Assembly (NCBI RefSeq): GCF_018904615.1
Contig: NZ_JADCNH010000013.1
Span: 45,166-109,165 of the forward strand
DNA: 64,000 bases
Direction of reading: 5' to 3'
Origin: Verticiella alkaliphila
Lineage (GTDB): Bacteria > Pseudomonadota > Gammaproteobacteria > Burkholderiales > Burkholderiaceae_B
The position numbers and the translations under genes are program-made. The notes below the pieces were generated by a model. It did no database searches and was not told the DNA's origin. It worked only from the letters and a program-made list of their open reading frames with translations. Below are positions 7,840 to 17,181 of the stretch, in pieces; within the stretch, counting starts at the first letter, position 1, and each line of letters starts with the position of its first letter.

Positions 7840-8802
7840 ATGTCCAAACCGATTTGTGTCCGGCTGCCGAACTGGGTCGGCGATGCCTGCATGGCGCTGC
7901 CCGCGCTCTACCGCCTGCGCGAAGCCAGCTACCCGCTGATCCTCGTGGGGCGCCCCTGGGCGCGCGATCTGCTCGCCGCCCTGGAGCCTGCGCAGTTCAT
8001 CGCCATCGAAGGCCCCCTGCGCGAGGACATCGCTCGTGTGCGCGGCGCGCTGGGCGGCGTGCGCCACGATGGCGTGTGCTTTCCCGATTCACTCTCGAGC
8101 GCCGCGCTCTTTCGGCTGGCGGGCGTCCGTACCGGCGGCTATCGCGACGATGGGCGCAGCCTGCTCTTGAAGTGGCCGGTGCGCAAGCCCGCCGGACAGG
8201 TCCACGCCGTCGAATCGTATTTCCATCTGGCCGAAGCCGTCCTCGCGGCCTGGGGCGTGAGCAGCACGGGTGGCCCAGGCCCTGACCTGCGCCTGCCCGT
8301 CACCAGCGGCCACGTCGATACCGCGCGCACCATGCTCACGCGCGCCGGGCTCATGGCATCGCGTTTCGTCCTGCTCTCGCCCACCGCCACGGGACTGCAT
8401 CGCGGCCGGGTCAAGAGCTGGCCGCATTACGAGGCGCTCGCCCAGCACCTGCGTGCCCGGGGCCTCACGGTGGCAGTCTGCCCGCCGCCCAACGAAGTCG
8501 ACGTCGCCCGCGCCAACGCACCCAGCGCCCAGATCCTGCCGTCGCTGCCCTTGGGCGCCTACGCCGCCCTCACCCGCGAAGCCGCCCTCGTCATCTGCAA
8601 TGATTCGGGTACCTCTCATGTGGCCGCCGCAGCCGGCGCCCCTCAGTTGACGCTGTTCGGCGTGACCCAGCCATGGCGTACGCGGCCCTGGTCGCCCACC
8701 GCGCACTGGATCGGGGACGACACGGGATGGCCGGACCTCGATACGGTCGTCAAGCGCGTGGACACCTTGCTCGACCGTGCCCCGGCGAGTGCGCTGGCCT
8801 GA
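7840..8802 (+). CDS. ADP-heptose:LPS heptosyltransferase family (GT9)
   Basis: 320 residues beginning MSKPICVRLPNWVGDACMALPAL, the characteristic N-terminus of WaaF/WaaC-type heptosyltransferases (VRxPNWVGDA). The C-terminal donor-binding half contains LSPTATGLHRGRVKSWPHYEAL and CNDSGTSHVAAAAGAPQLTLFG, the conserved GT9 motif (NDSGxxHxAxAxGxPxxxLFG). These enzymes add heptose to the LPS inner core at the cytoplasmic face of the inner membrane. The start is well supported by family alignment. The gene diverges from msbA, which exports the finished lipid A-core. It may be waaF (heptosyltransferase II), but the subfamily cannot be fixed by eye. Confidence 0.85.
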   Translation: MSKPICVRLPNWVGDACMALPALYRLREASYPLILVGRPWARDLLAALEPAQFIAIEGPLREDIARVRGALGGVRHDGVCFPDSLSSAALFRLAGVRTGGYRDDGRSLLLKWPVRKPAGQVHAVESYFHLAEAVLAAWGVSSTGGPGPDLRLPVTSGHVDTARTMLTRAGLMASRFVLLSPTATGLHRGRVKSWPHYEALAQHLRARGLTVAVCPPPNEVDVARANAPSAQILPSLPLGAYAALTREAALVICNDSGTSHVAAAAGAPQLTLFGVTQPWRTRPWSPTAHWIGDDTGWPDLDTVVKRVDTLLDRAPASALA

Positions 8803-8894
8803 GCCACCAGCGAGGTAACGTCCGGTAGCACCGCGCTCGCCGGGCCCGCCAATCGCGTCTGCCATCTCGTTTAACATCGAAGAACCTCCCTCGT

Positions 8895-8916
8895 GCGGGC
8901 CTGCGCCCGCCCTTTT
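8895..8916 (+). terminator. Short hairpin with T-run before selO
   Basis: GCGGGC (8895-8900) and GCCCGC (8905-8910) form a 6-bp stem with a 4-base loop, followed by CCTTTT. It could end the heptosyltransferase transcript. It lies only 11 bases before the selO start, so it could instead be in the selO leader. Confidence 0.5.
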
Positions 8917-8927
8917 CGGCCCTGCCT

Positions 8928-10430
<1,503 letters not shown>

Positions 10431-10463
10431 CCCCATTCACTGATCATCCTCGCAGGAGTCGAC

Positions 10464-10871
10464 ATGACTGAACCGACCAAGATCCGCAAGACCGACGCCG
10501 AGTGGCGCGCCCAGCTCTCGCCCGAGGAGTACTACGTCACGCGCGAGAAAGGAACCGAACGTGCCTTCACCGGTCGATACTGGGACACGCGCGCCCGTGG
10601 CATCTATCGGTGCGTGGGCTGTGGCACGGAGCTCTTCGCCTCGGACACCAAGTTCGATGCGGGTTGCGGCTGGCCCAGCTACTTCGAACCCATCGACCCG
10701 GCACTGGTGCGCGAAGAAACCGACCGATCGCACGGCATGGTGCGTACCGAGGTGCTGTGCAATGTGTGCGACGCTCACCTCGGCCACGTGTTCCCGGACG
10801 GCCCGCCGCCCACCGGCCTGCGATATTGCATCAATTCGCTCTCGTTGACGTTCGAGGAAATCGAGCCGTGA
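10464..10871 (+). CDS. msrB: Peptide-methionine (R)-S-oxide reductase MsrB
   Basis: 135 residues, single-domain MsrB. Two zinc-binding CxxC pairs are visible (CVGCGTELF and [12 protein letters not shown]). The catalytic cysteine sits in the C-terminal RYCINSLSL block. [14 protein letters not shown] is the substrate-binding signature. It reduces methionine-R-sulfoxide in proteins using thioredoxin. AGGAG stands 5 bases before the ATG. The stop overlaps the GTG start of yciB (GTGA), making a coupled operon that continues to bolA and a parvulin. Confidence 0.95.
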   Translation: MTEPTKIRKTDAEWRAQLSPEEYYVTREKGTERAFTGRYWDTRARGIYRCVGCGTELFASDTKFDAGCGWPSYFEPIDPALVREETDRSHGMVRTEVLCNVCDAHLGHVFPDGPPPTGLRYCINSLSLTFEEIEP

Positions 10872-11425
10872 AAAAGCTGTTGTTCGATCTGTTCCCGCTG
10901 GTCCTGTTCTTTGTGGCGTACCGGCTGGCAGACATCTACGTCGCCACCGGCGTCGCCATGGCAGCCGGCGTCCTGCAGATCGCCTGGTTGAAGGCCATGC
11001 GCCGGCGCATCGAGCCGATGCACTGGGTGAACCTGGCCATCATCGTCGTCTTCGGGGGCGCCACGCTTTTCCTGCAGAACGATGCCTTCATCAAGTGGAA
11101 GCCCACGGTGCTCTACTGGCTCTTCGGTGGCGTGATCATCGGCGCGCAGGTCTTCTTCAAGCGCAACGTGCTGCGCAGCATGATGGGTTCGCAGATCACC
11201 CTGCCCGAGCCCGCCTGGACGCGCATGGCGTGGTCGTGGGCGGGCTTCTTTCTCGTGGCCGGCGCGTTGAACCTCTTCGTGGCTTTCAGCGGCTGGTTCA
11301 CCGAATCCGAATGGGTCACGTTCAAGGTCTTCGGCCTCTTCGGCCTGTTGCTGGTGTTCGTGGTGCTGCAGTCGCTCTTTCTCGCGCGCCACATGAAGGA
11401 CGAGGCGGCCGATGACCAACCCTGA
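10868..11425 (+). CDS. yciB: Inner-membrane septation protein A family (YciB/IspZ)
   Basis: 185 residues with about five to six hydrophobic helices. It starts [26 protein letters not shown] and contains the conserved [26 protein letters not shown] and [18 protein letters not shown]. YciB-family proteins sit in the inner membrane and affect cell division and envelope integrity; the precise role is unsettled. The GTG start overlaps the msrB stop codon (GTGA), so translation is probably coupled. The 3' end overlaps the bolA start by 14 bases. Confidence 0.92.
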   Translation: MKKLLFDLFPLVLFFVAYRLADIYVATGVAMAAGVLQIAWLKAMRRRIEPMHWVNLAIIVVFGGATLFLQNDAFIKWKPTVLYWLFGGVIIGAQVFFKRNVLRSMMGSQITLPEPAWTRMAWSWAGFFLVAGALNLFVAFSGWFTESEWVTFKVFGLFGLLLVFVVLQSLFLARHMKDEAADDQP

Positions 11426-11711
11426 TCGCGCCGCGCTCATCGAGTCCCGCCTGGCCGCGCTCTCGCCGGCCTCGCTGCGCATCGAGGACGAGTCCCACCT
11501 GCACGCCGGGCACGAAGGTGCGCGCGGTGGCGCGGGCCACTATCGCGTGCACATTTGCGCCGAGTGCTTCCGCGGGCAGTCCCCGGTGGCCCGACACCGG
11601 CTGGTGTATGATCGGCTCGCCGATCTCATCCCCCATGAAATCCATGCGCTGGCGATTCACGCCAGCCTGCCGGAATCCCCTAGCAAGCAACAGGAGTCAC
11701 CTGATCTATGA
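11412..11711 (+). CDS. bolA: BolA family protein
   Basis: 99 residues. It carries the BolA fold markers: IESRLAALSPASLRIEDESHLHAGH, HYRVHICAECFRGQSPVARHRLVYDRL and IHALAIHASLP. The conserved His in the last block (HALAIHA) is the Fe-S/glutaredoxin ligand. BolA proteins partner with monothiol glutaredoxins in iron-sulfur trafficking and influence morphology and stress responses. The gene overlaps yciB at its start and the parvulin gene at its stop (ATGA), so it is an internal operon member. An extra Cys pair region (CAEC) is present in the middle. Confidence 0.9.
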   Translation: MTNPDRAALIESRLAALSPASLRIEDESHLHAGHEGARGGAGHYRVHICAECFRGQSPVARHRLVYDRLADLIPHEIHALAIHASLPESPSKQQESPDL

Positions 11712-12478
11712 AACGCATCATGACGTTCATGGCGGCCTGCGCCATCGCGGCCCCGGCCTTCGCGCAGAACGCGGCCGTGGTCAACGGCCAGGCCATCCCC
11801 GACGCCCAGGTCGAAGAGTTCGTCAAGATGATGACCCAGCAGGGCGCGCAGGATTCGCCCAAGCTGCGTGAACAGGTGCGCGAAGAACTGATCAACCGCA
11901 TCGTCATGGTCCAGGCTGCAGAAAAGGCCGACATCGCGAAGAACCCCGAAGTCCAGACCGAGCTCGAACTGGCCCGCCAGAGCGTGCTGATTCGCGGCCT
12001 CTTCAACGACTTCCTCGCCAAGCATCCGGTCACCGATGCGCAGTTGAAGGCCGAGTACGACAAGATCAAGGACTCCAATCAGCAAGAGGAGTACAAGGCG
12101 GCCCACATCCTCGTGAAGGAAGAGAAGGAAGCCCAGGACATCATCGCCCGCCTGAAGAAGGGCGAGAACTTCGCGGCGATCGCGAAGGAGAAGTCGCAGG
12201 ATCCGGGTTCCGGCGCCAACGGCGGCGACCTGGGCTGGGCGAGCGCCGACAGCTACGTGCAGCCCTTCGGCGAAGCGCTCGCCAAACTGAAGAAGGGTGA
12301 GACCACGCAAGCCCCGGTGCAGTCGTCCTTCGGCTGGCACGTGATCCGTCTGGACGACACGCGCACGGCGGAATTCCCGCCGCTGGAGCAGGTCAAGCCT
12401 CAGCTCGAGGAAATGCTGCGTCAACAGGCCCTGGCCAAGTACCAGGAAGACCTGCGCAAGGCCGCCAAGGTCCAGTAA
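11708..12478 (+). CDS. Periplasmic parvulin peptidyl-prolyl isomerase (Par27-like)
   Basis: 256 residues with a clear signal peptide (MKRIMTFMAACAIAAPAFA, cleavage before QN). An N-terminal helical chaperone region of about 100 residues precedes the parvulin domain. The parvulin domain has YKAAHILVKEEKEAQDII, ARLKKGENFAAIAKEKSQDPGSGANGGDLGW and QSSFGWHVIRLDDTR, and a short C-terminal helix follows. The size and layout match Par27 of Bordetella pertussis, a periplasmic PPIase and chaperone for outer-membrane and secreted proteins. The gene ends the msrB-yciB-bolA operon and overlaps the bolA stop. A strong hairpin lies 32 bases after its stop codon. Confidence 0.92.
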   Translation: MKRIMTFMAACAIAAPAFAQNAAVVNGQAIPDAQVEEFVKMMTQQGAQDSPKLREQVREELINRIVMVQAAEKADIAKNPEVQTELELARQSVLIRGLFNDFLAKHPVTDAQLKAEYDKIKDSNQQEEYKAAHILVKEEKEAQDIIARLKKGENFAAIAKEKSQDPGSGANGGDLGWASADSYVQPFGEALAKLKKGETTQAPVQSSFGWHVIRLDDTRTAEFPPLEQVKPQLEEMLRQQALAKYQEDLRKAAKVQ

Positions 12479-12510
12479 GCCCCGCCGGGCGCCTCACGCG
12501 CGCCCTGCCC

Positions 12511-12547
12511 CGACGCCCGCGTTCCAGCTTGTCTGGCGCGGGCGTCG
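12511..12547 (+). terminator. Strong hairpin after the parvulin gene
   Basis: An 11-bp perfect stem, CGACGCCCGCG (12511-12521) and CGCGGGCGTCG (12537-12547), is extended by an inner CCAG/CTGG pair around CTTGT. There is no T-run, so it may act as a transcript-end stabiliser or a weak or Rho-assisted terminator of the msrB operon. Confidence 0.5.
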
Positions 12548-12612
12548 TGACGTCTGGCCGACCGTGGTACGTGACGCGGCTTGGCACCGCACGGGTTTCC
12601 CCGGAGTGCTAG

Positions 12613-12625
12613 GTTGTCTGACCAC
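12613..12625. promoter_or_regulatory. GntR/FadR-like operator candidate upstream of the TRAP genes
   Basis: GTTGTCTGACCAC is a 13-base palindrome centred on one T with a single mismatched pair. It resembles the GTnGTCnGAC core bound by FadR-subfamily GntR regulators, which often control TRAP transporter operons. It lies 58 bases before dctQ. No GntR gene is in the window, so the assignment is tentative. Confidence 0.3.
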
Positions 12626-12682
12626 TGGTAGCATCTGGCGGCTTCACGTTTCGTCACATGCGCGGTCATACGCGCGGCCTTC

Positions 12683-13213
12683 ATGCAGCAGCCTCCCGCG
12701 TCACCCCTGCCCGGCACCCAGGCGCCGGACGTCCCCACCCTGATCGCCCAGGATGTAGAACCCCGCGTCCGGGTCCCGCTCGCCATGGAAGACTGGCTGT
12801 CGGCCATCCTGCTCGCAGTGCTGGCGGTGCTCACCATGGCCAACGTGCTGGTGCGTTACTTCTCCAACCAGTCGTTTGCCTGGACGGAGGAGATCTCCAT
12901 CGTCCTCATGATCGTGATGACGCTGGCCGCAGCCAGCGCTGCGGTAGCGCGCAATCGCCACATTCGCATCGAGTTGCTGTCGGACCGGGGGACACCTGAA
13001 CGCCGCCGCCGCTTCACGCGCTTTGCGGCAGGCTGCACCGCGTTGCTCTTCTGGCTGCTCGCCGTGCTGAGTGCACGGCTCACCTGGGACCAGTACGTCT
13101 ACGGCGACACTTCGCCCGCGATCGGCGTGCCCGAGTGGTGGTATTCCATCTGGATGCCTGTCTTCATGCTGGCCATCGCACTGCGTGCCGTCGGCGTCTG
13201 GCGGCGCGCATGA
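12683..13213 (+). CDS. TRAP transporter small permease (DctQ type)
   Basis: 176 residues with a polar N-terminal extension of about 35 residues and then four hydrophobic helices. The signature WTEEISIVLMIVMTLAAASAAVARNRHIRIELL matches the DctQ core, in which an EE pair and RxxHIR motif follow the second helix. DctQ is the four-helix subunit that works with DctM in the sodium-driven TRAP complex of the inner membrane. The stop overlaps the dctM start (ATGA). The genes are ordered Q-M-P, with the binding protein last. Confidence 0.9.
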   Translation: MQQPPASPLPGTQAPDVPTLIAQDVEPRVRVPLAMEDWLSAILLAVLAVLTMANVLVRYFSNQSFAWTEEISIVLMIVMTLAAASAAVARNRHIRIELLSDRGTPERRRRFTRFAAGCTALLFWLLAVLSARLTWDQYVYGDTSPAIGVPEWWYSIWMPVFMLAIALRAVGVWRRA

Positions 13214-14511
13214 TCGCCACGCTGCTCTTCGTGCTTTTCATCGGCCTCATGCTGGCCGGTGTCCCGGTGGGCGTGGCCCTCGCTGGCGCGGGTGCGATCG
13301 CGATCGCGCTGGCCAACTTCGATGTGCAATGGTGGGGCCTGCTCGCCGTGCCCCAGAACATCTACGCGAGCCTGGCCAAGTATCCCCTGCTCGCCATTCC
13401 GATGTTCGTGCTGGTCGGCTCGATCTTCGATCGCTCCGGCGTGGCCCAGCGCCTCGTCACCTTCGCCATTGCCATCGTGGGCCGCGGGCCCGGCATGCTT
13501 GCGTTGGTGACGATCACGGTAGCCATCCTCCTGGGCGGCATCTCCGGATCGGGACCGGCCACGGCGGCCGCGGTAGGCGGGGTCATGATCGCGGCCATGC
13601 GCCGCGCCGGCTACCCGCCACCCTTCGCCGCCAGTGTCGTGGCGGCGGGCGCTGCCACCGACATCCTGATCCCGCCCTCGGTGGCCTTCATCATCTACTC
13701 GATCCTGGTGCCCCAGGCGACCGTCCCGGCACTCTTCGCCGCGGGCATGTTCCCGGGCTTGCTGGCGGGCGTCGCACTCGCCATCCCGGCCGTGTGGCTG
13801 GCCCGCCGGCATGGCATGGGCGCCGCGGAACGTGAACTTCCCCGCCCGCCCTTCTGGCGCAGCCTGGGCGCGGCTTCCTGGGGCCTGGCCGCCCCCGTGC
13901 TCATCCTGGGCGGCATGCGGCTGGGCTGGTTCACGCCCACCGAGGCCGCCGTCGTTGCCGTGTTCTACGGGCTCTTCGTCGGCATGGTGGTGCATCGCAC
14001 GATCGGATTGCGCGATCTCTTCACGATCTTTCGCGAAGCTGCCGAGCTCTCCGCCGTCATCCTCATCGTCGTGTCGCTGGCGGGTGTCTTCGCCTGGTCG
14101 CTGTCGACCCTCAGCATCATCGATCCCATCACGCAGGCGATCGGCAACTCCGGGCTGAGCGAATGGGCGGTGCTCAGCCTCATCGTGATCATGCTGATGA
14201 TCCTCGGGATGTTTCTCGACGGCATCTCGCTCTTTCTCATCTTCGTACCGCTGCTGCTGCCGATCGCCATGCTCTTTGACTGGGATCTGGTGTGGTTCGG
14301 CGTGATCCTCACGCTGATGGTGGCGGTCGGGCAGTTCACCCCGCCGCTGGCCGTCAACCTGATGGTGGCGTGCCGCATCGCGCGCGTGCCGATGGAGCGC
14401 ACCGTCCCCTGGGTGCTGTGGCTGGTGGCCGCGATGATGCTGGCGCTGGTGCTGGTGGTGATCTGGCCGCAGATCGCACTCTGGCTGCCGCAGCGCCTGG
14501 GCTATTCATGA
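13210..14511 (+). CDS. TRAP transporter large permease (DctM type)
   Basis: 433 residues and about 12-13 hydrophobic segments. Typical DctM features are GVPVGVALAGAGAIAI, the GGISGSGPATAAAVGGVMIAAM loop, DILIPPSVAFIIYSILVP and VGQFTPPLAVNLMVACRIA. It forms the ion-coupled transport channel of the TRAP system and works with the DctQ and DctP subunits encoded on either side. Start at the ATGA overlap with dctQ; the binding-protein gene follows 31 bases later. Confidence 0.93.
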   Translation: MIATLLFVLFIGLMLAGVPVGVALAGAGAIAIALANFDVQWWGLLAVPQNIYASLAKYPLLAIPMFVLVGSIFDRSGVAQRLVTFAIAIVGRGPGMLALVTITVAILLGGISGSGPATAAAVGGVMIAAMRRAGYPPPFAASVVAAGAATDILIPPSVAFIIYSILVPQATVPALFAAGMFPGLLAGVALAIPAVWLARRHGMGAAERELPRPPFWRSLGAASWGLAAPVLILGGMRLGWFTPTEAAVVAVFYGLFVGMVVHRTIGLRDLFTIFREAAELSAVILIVVSLAGVFAWSLSTLSIIDPITQAIGNSGLSEWAVLSLIVIMLMILGMFLDGISLFLIFVPLLLPIAMLFDWDLVWFGVILTLMVAVGQFTPPLAVNLMVACRIARVPMERTVPWVLWLVAAMMLALVLVVIWPQIALWLPQRLGYS

Positions 14512-14542
14512 TTCATTCCAACCGAGGCAGGAGACACCCCTC

Positions 14543-15577
14543 ATGAAGCTGTTGCGATCGTTCTGTGCCGGCCTGCTGGCCATCTCGGCCGCCGCGCTGG
14601 CCCCCCAGGCCTTGGCGGCGCCCGCCTACAAGTCCGAATACAAGCTCTCCATCGTGGTGGGCACGAGCTTTCCCTGGGGTCAAGGCGCCACGATCTGGTC
14701 GGACCTCGTGCGCGAGCGCACCGCCGGTCGCATCAACATCAAGATCTATCCCGGCACCTCGCTCGTGCAGGGCGACCAGACCCGCGAATTCACGGCCATC
14801 CGCCAGGGCGTGATCGACATGGCCGTGGGCTCGACGATCAACTGGTCGCCGCAGGTGCGCGCGCTCAACCTCTTTTCCATGCCCTTCCTGATGCCGGATT
14901 ACGCGGCGGTGGACGCCCTCACGCAGGGCGAGGTCGGCAAGCAGATCTTCGGGCTCATCGAGAAGGCCGGCGTGGTACCGCTTGCCTGGGGCGAGAACGG
15001 CTACCGCCAGCTCAGCAACGCCAAGCACGAGATCCGCAAGCCTGAGGACCTGAAGGGCTTGAAGCTGCGCGTGGTGGGCTCGCCCCTCTACATCGACACG
15101 TTCACCGCCCTGGGTGCAAACCCCACGCAGATGAGCTGGGCCGACGCGCAACCGGCGCTGGCAAGCGGTGCCGTCGACGGCCAGGAGAATCCAGTCTCGA
15201 TCTACAACGGCTCCAAGCTCTACAGCGTTGGCCAGAAGTACCTGACGCTCTGGAACTACGTGAACGATCCGCTCGTCTTCGTCGTCAACCGCGACGTGTG
15301 GAACAGCTGGACGCCGGAAGACCAAGCCATCGTCCGCCAAGCCGCCATCGACGCGGGCCAGCAGGAGATCGCGATCGCTCGTAAGGGCATGAGCGGCGCC
15401 GACCGCTCGCTGCTCGAGGGCATCCAGGCCAACGGCGTCACGATCACCGAGCTCACGCCCGCCGAGCACGACGCCTTCGTGGCTGCGACCAAGTCCGTCT
15501 ACGACAAGTGGAAGAAGCAGATCGGCGAATCGCTCGTGGACGAAGCGGAAAAAGCCATCGCTGCACGCAAGCGATGA
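14543..15577 (+). CDS. TRAP transporter substrate-binding protein (DctP type)
   Basis: 344 residues. The signal peptide is about 1-28 (ending QALAAPAY). The mature protein has the TRAP-binding-protein motif LKGLKLRVVGSPLYIDTFTALGANP, whose Arg normally salt-bridges the carboxylate of the ligand, and WADAQPALASGAVDGQENP. It captures an organic acid in the periplasm and delivers it to the DctQM permease encoded upstream. The substrate cannot be read from the sequence; C4-dicarboxylate-like or other carboxylic acids are the family norm. AGGAGA precedes the ATG. A perfect 11-bp hairpin follows the stop codon. Confidence 0.92.
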   Translation: MKLLRSFCAGLLAISAAALAPQALAAPAYKSEYKLSIVVGTSFPWGQGATIWSDLVRERTAGRINIKIYPGTSLVQGDQTREFTAIRQGVIDMAVGSTINWSPQVRALNLFSMPFLMPDYAAVDALTQGEVGKQIFGLIEKAGVVPLAWGENGYRQLSNAKHEIRKPEDLKGLKLRVVGSPLYIDTFTALGANPTQMSWADAQPALASGAVDGQENPVSIYNGSKLYSVGQKYLTLWNYVNDPLVFVVNRDVWNSWTPEDQAIVRQAAIDAGQQEIAIARKGMSGADRSLLEGIQANGVTITELTPAEHDAFVAATKSVYDKWKKQIGESLVDEAEKAIAARKR

Positions 15578-15587
15578 TCGCAGCGGT

Positions 15588-15613
15588 CACCGGATTCTGT
15601 TTAGAATCCGGTG
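15588..15613 (+). terminator. Perfect 11-bp hairpin after the TRAP operon
   Basis: CACCGGATTCT (15588-15598), loop GTTT, AGAATCCGGTG (15603-15613). It starts 10 bases after the dctP stop. It has no T-run and could be a bidirectional stem or Rho-assisted terminator. The right arm also contains TTAGAAT (15602-15608), which resembles a -10 box for the downstream EAL gene. Confidence 0.5.
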
Positions 15614-15667
15614 TCGCTTCACGGCTATCCCTGGCCGTGGCGGACGCCTCGCCAGCTAGGGTCTTGG

Positions 15668-16249
15668 ATGTTGCGCACCACCGCATGGGTTCTGTCGCTC
15701 GCGCTCGCCGGCATGGTTGCCGGCGCCGCGGCCGGGGCCTGGCTCGTTGAACGCCAGCGCGGTCAGGATACCCGCGAGCAGGGGCGGCAATACACGGTGC
15801 GCGCCGATGCCTACAGCGCCGAAGCACTGTCCGTGCTCACCCGGGTGGACACGAGCCCCTTCATCCCCTGCTCAGCGCCCGACATCGCGCACCAGCGCAC
15901 GCTGGTCCTGAGCTCTGCGGTCCTGAAGAATGCGGGACGCATCTCGCCGGACCGCCATCAGATGTGCGATGCCTGGAACGGCGTCATCGATCCTCCCACG
16001 CCACTGCCACCGCCGGATTACGCCACCCAGCGGGGACGGCGCGTCGTTACCGATGCGCCCCTCGCCGAAGGGGCCGATGCGCGCATCATCATGATCGAAC
16101 AAGGCTCCGCCAACGTCTCGCTGGCGCGCGGCACCTACGCGAATCTGGTGCCACCCAGCTTCGACTACGTGGTGGTTGCCTACGATGGCGCCACCCGTGT
16201 CGAGTTCCTCCGCGTCGCCCCGCGCTACCGCTCGAGACGCTGCCCATGA
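15668..16249 (+). CDS. CSS-motif sensor half of a split EAL phosphodiesterase
   Basis: 193 residues. A membrane helix (about 5-25) is followed by a periplasmic CSS-motif domain with Cys68 (in FIPCSAPD) and Cys100 (in HQMCDAW). The spacing is close to the redox-active pair of E. coli PdeC. The frame ends at a TGA after RVAPRYRSRRCP. The missing end of this domain, the second helix and the EAL domain continue in the next frame (see following entry). Restoring one base near 16222 would read ..VAPALPLETLPMTNGA and join the two into one protein of about 505 residues, the usual CSS-EAL length. Either a frameshift mutation, a sequencing error, or two coupled polypeptides. Confidence 0.8.
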   Translation: MLRTTAWVLSLALAGMVAGAAAGAWLVERQRGQDTREQGRQYTVRADAYSAEALSVLTRVDTSPFIPCSAPDIAHQRTLVLSSAVLKNAGRISPDRHQMCDAWNGVIDPPTPLPPPDYATQRGRRVVTDAPLAEGADARIIMIEQGSANVSLARGTYANLVPPSFDYVVVAYDGATRVEFLRVAPRYRSRRCP

Positions 16250-17181
16250 CGAACGGGGCCGTGGTGGAGCAAGCGGGCCGTCGCTACGAGACGGTATGCA
16301 CCCTGTCCGGGTGCCTGTTCATCACCGTGCGCCGTCCGGCGCCGCTCTATACCTCGCCCCTCTTCCTGGGCCTGCTCGCCGCCGGCGCGCTGGTGGGGCT
16401 GGGCCTGGGCCTCATCGTCGACGGTGCGGTAGCGCGCCTGCGCGCCCCGGGCCGTCAGTTGCGCAAGGCCCTCACGGCGGGCGATCTCGAGGTCGTCTAC
16501 CAGCCCATCGTGCGGATCGCGGATCGGCAGCGCGTGGGCGCCGAGGCGCTCTTGCGCTGGCGCGATGCCCAGGGCCGCACGATCAGCCCAGAGGTGTTCG
16601 TGCCGATCGCCGAGCAGGATGGCTTCGTGAGCGAGCTCACCCGGTTCGTCGTCCGGCGCGTACTGGACGACCTCGCGACAGCGCTCGTGGAGAACATCGG
16701 TTTCAAGGTGAGCGTCAACATCTCCGCGTCGGATCTGCTGGACACCGGCTTCGCACGCTTCGTCGCGCGTGAGCTCCAGCGGCGTGGCCTGAATCCCGCG
16801 TGCCTCGGCTTCGAGATCACCGAGCGCTCAACAGCCGCGCGCGCGGCCATGGCCCAGGGCATCCAGCGTCTGCGCCAGGCGGGTCACGGCGTCTTTATCG
16901 ATGACTTCGGTGTGGATTACTCCAGCCTGTCGTATCTGTCGCAGTTGCAGGTCGATGGCATCAAGCTGGACCGCAGCTTCATCACCGCGCTGGGCGATGA
17001 TCACACCGCCAACATCGTGCCGCAGATCGTGCAGATGGGTCAGGTGCTGGGCGTGGCGCTGGTGGCCGAAGGCGTGGAGACGGACGGTCAGGCCGCCTAC
17101 CTGGCCAGCCTGGATCCCAACCTGCTCGGACAGGGGTGGCTTTTTTCGCGACCCCTGCCCGCTGATCAGCTGTTCAGCTGA
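16246..17181 (+). CDS. EAL-domain c-di-GMP phosphodiesterase, C-terminal part of split gene
   Basis: 311 residues from an ATG overlapping the upstream stop (ATGA). Residues 1-30 are the end of the CSS domain, with two more Cys (VCTLSGC). A membrane helix follows (SPLFLGLLAAGALVGLGLGLIV), then a complete EAL domain: EALLRW, SVNISA, FEITERS, IDDFGVDYSS, IKLDRSF and AEGVET. All main metal and catalytic residues are present. Loop 6 reads DDFGVDYSS where most active enzymes have DDFGTGYSS, a deviation worth noting. Such proteins hydrolyse c-di-GMP in response to periplasmic redox or thiol state. It is unlikely to be an independent gene because its N-terminus begins mid-domain. Its stop abuts the purL stop on the other strand. 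Confidence 0.85.
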   Translation: MTNGAVVEQAGRRYETVCTLSGCLFITVRRPAPLYTSPLFLGLLAAGALVGLGLGLIVDGAVARLRAPGRQLRKALTAGDLEVVYQPIVRIADRQRVGAEALLRWRDAQGRTISPEVFVPIAEQDGFVSELTRFVVRRVLDDLATALVENIGFKVSVNISASDLLDTGFARFVARELQRRGLNPACLGFEITERSTAARAAMAQGIQRLRQAGHGVFIDDFGVDYSSLSYLSQLQVDGIKLDRSFITALGDDHTANIVPQIVQMGQVLGVALVAEGVETDGQAAYLASLDPNLLGQGWLFSRPLPADQLFS

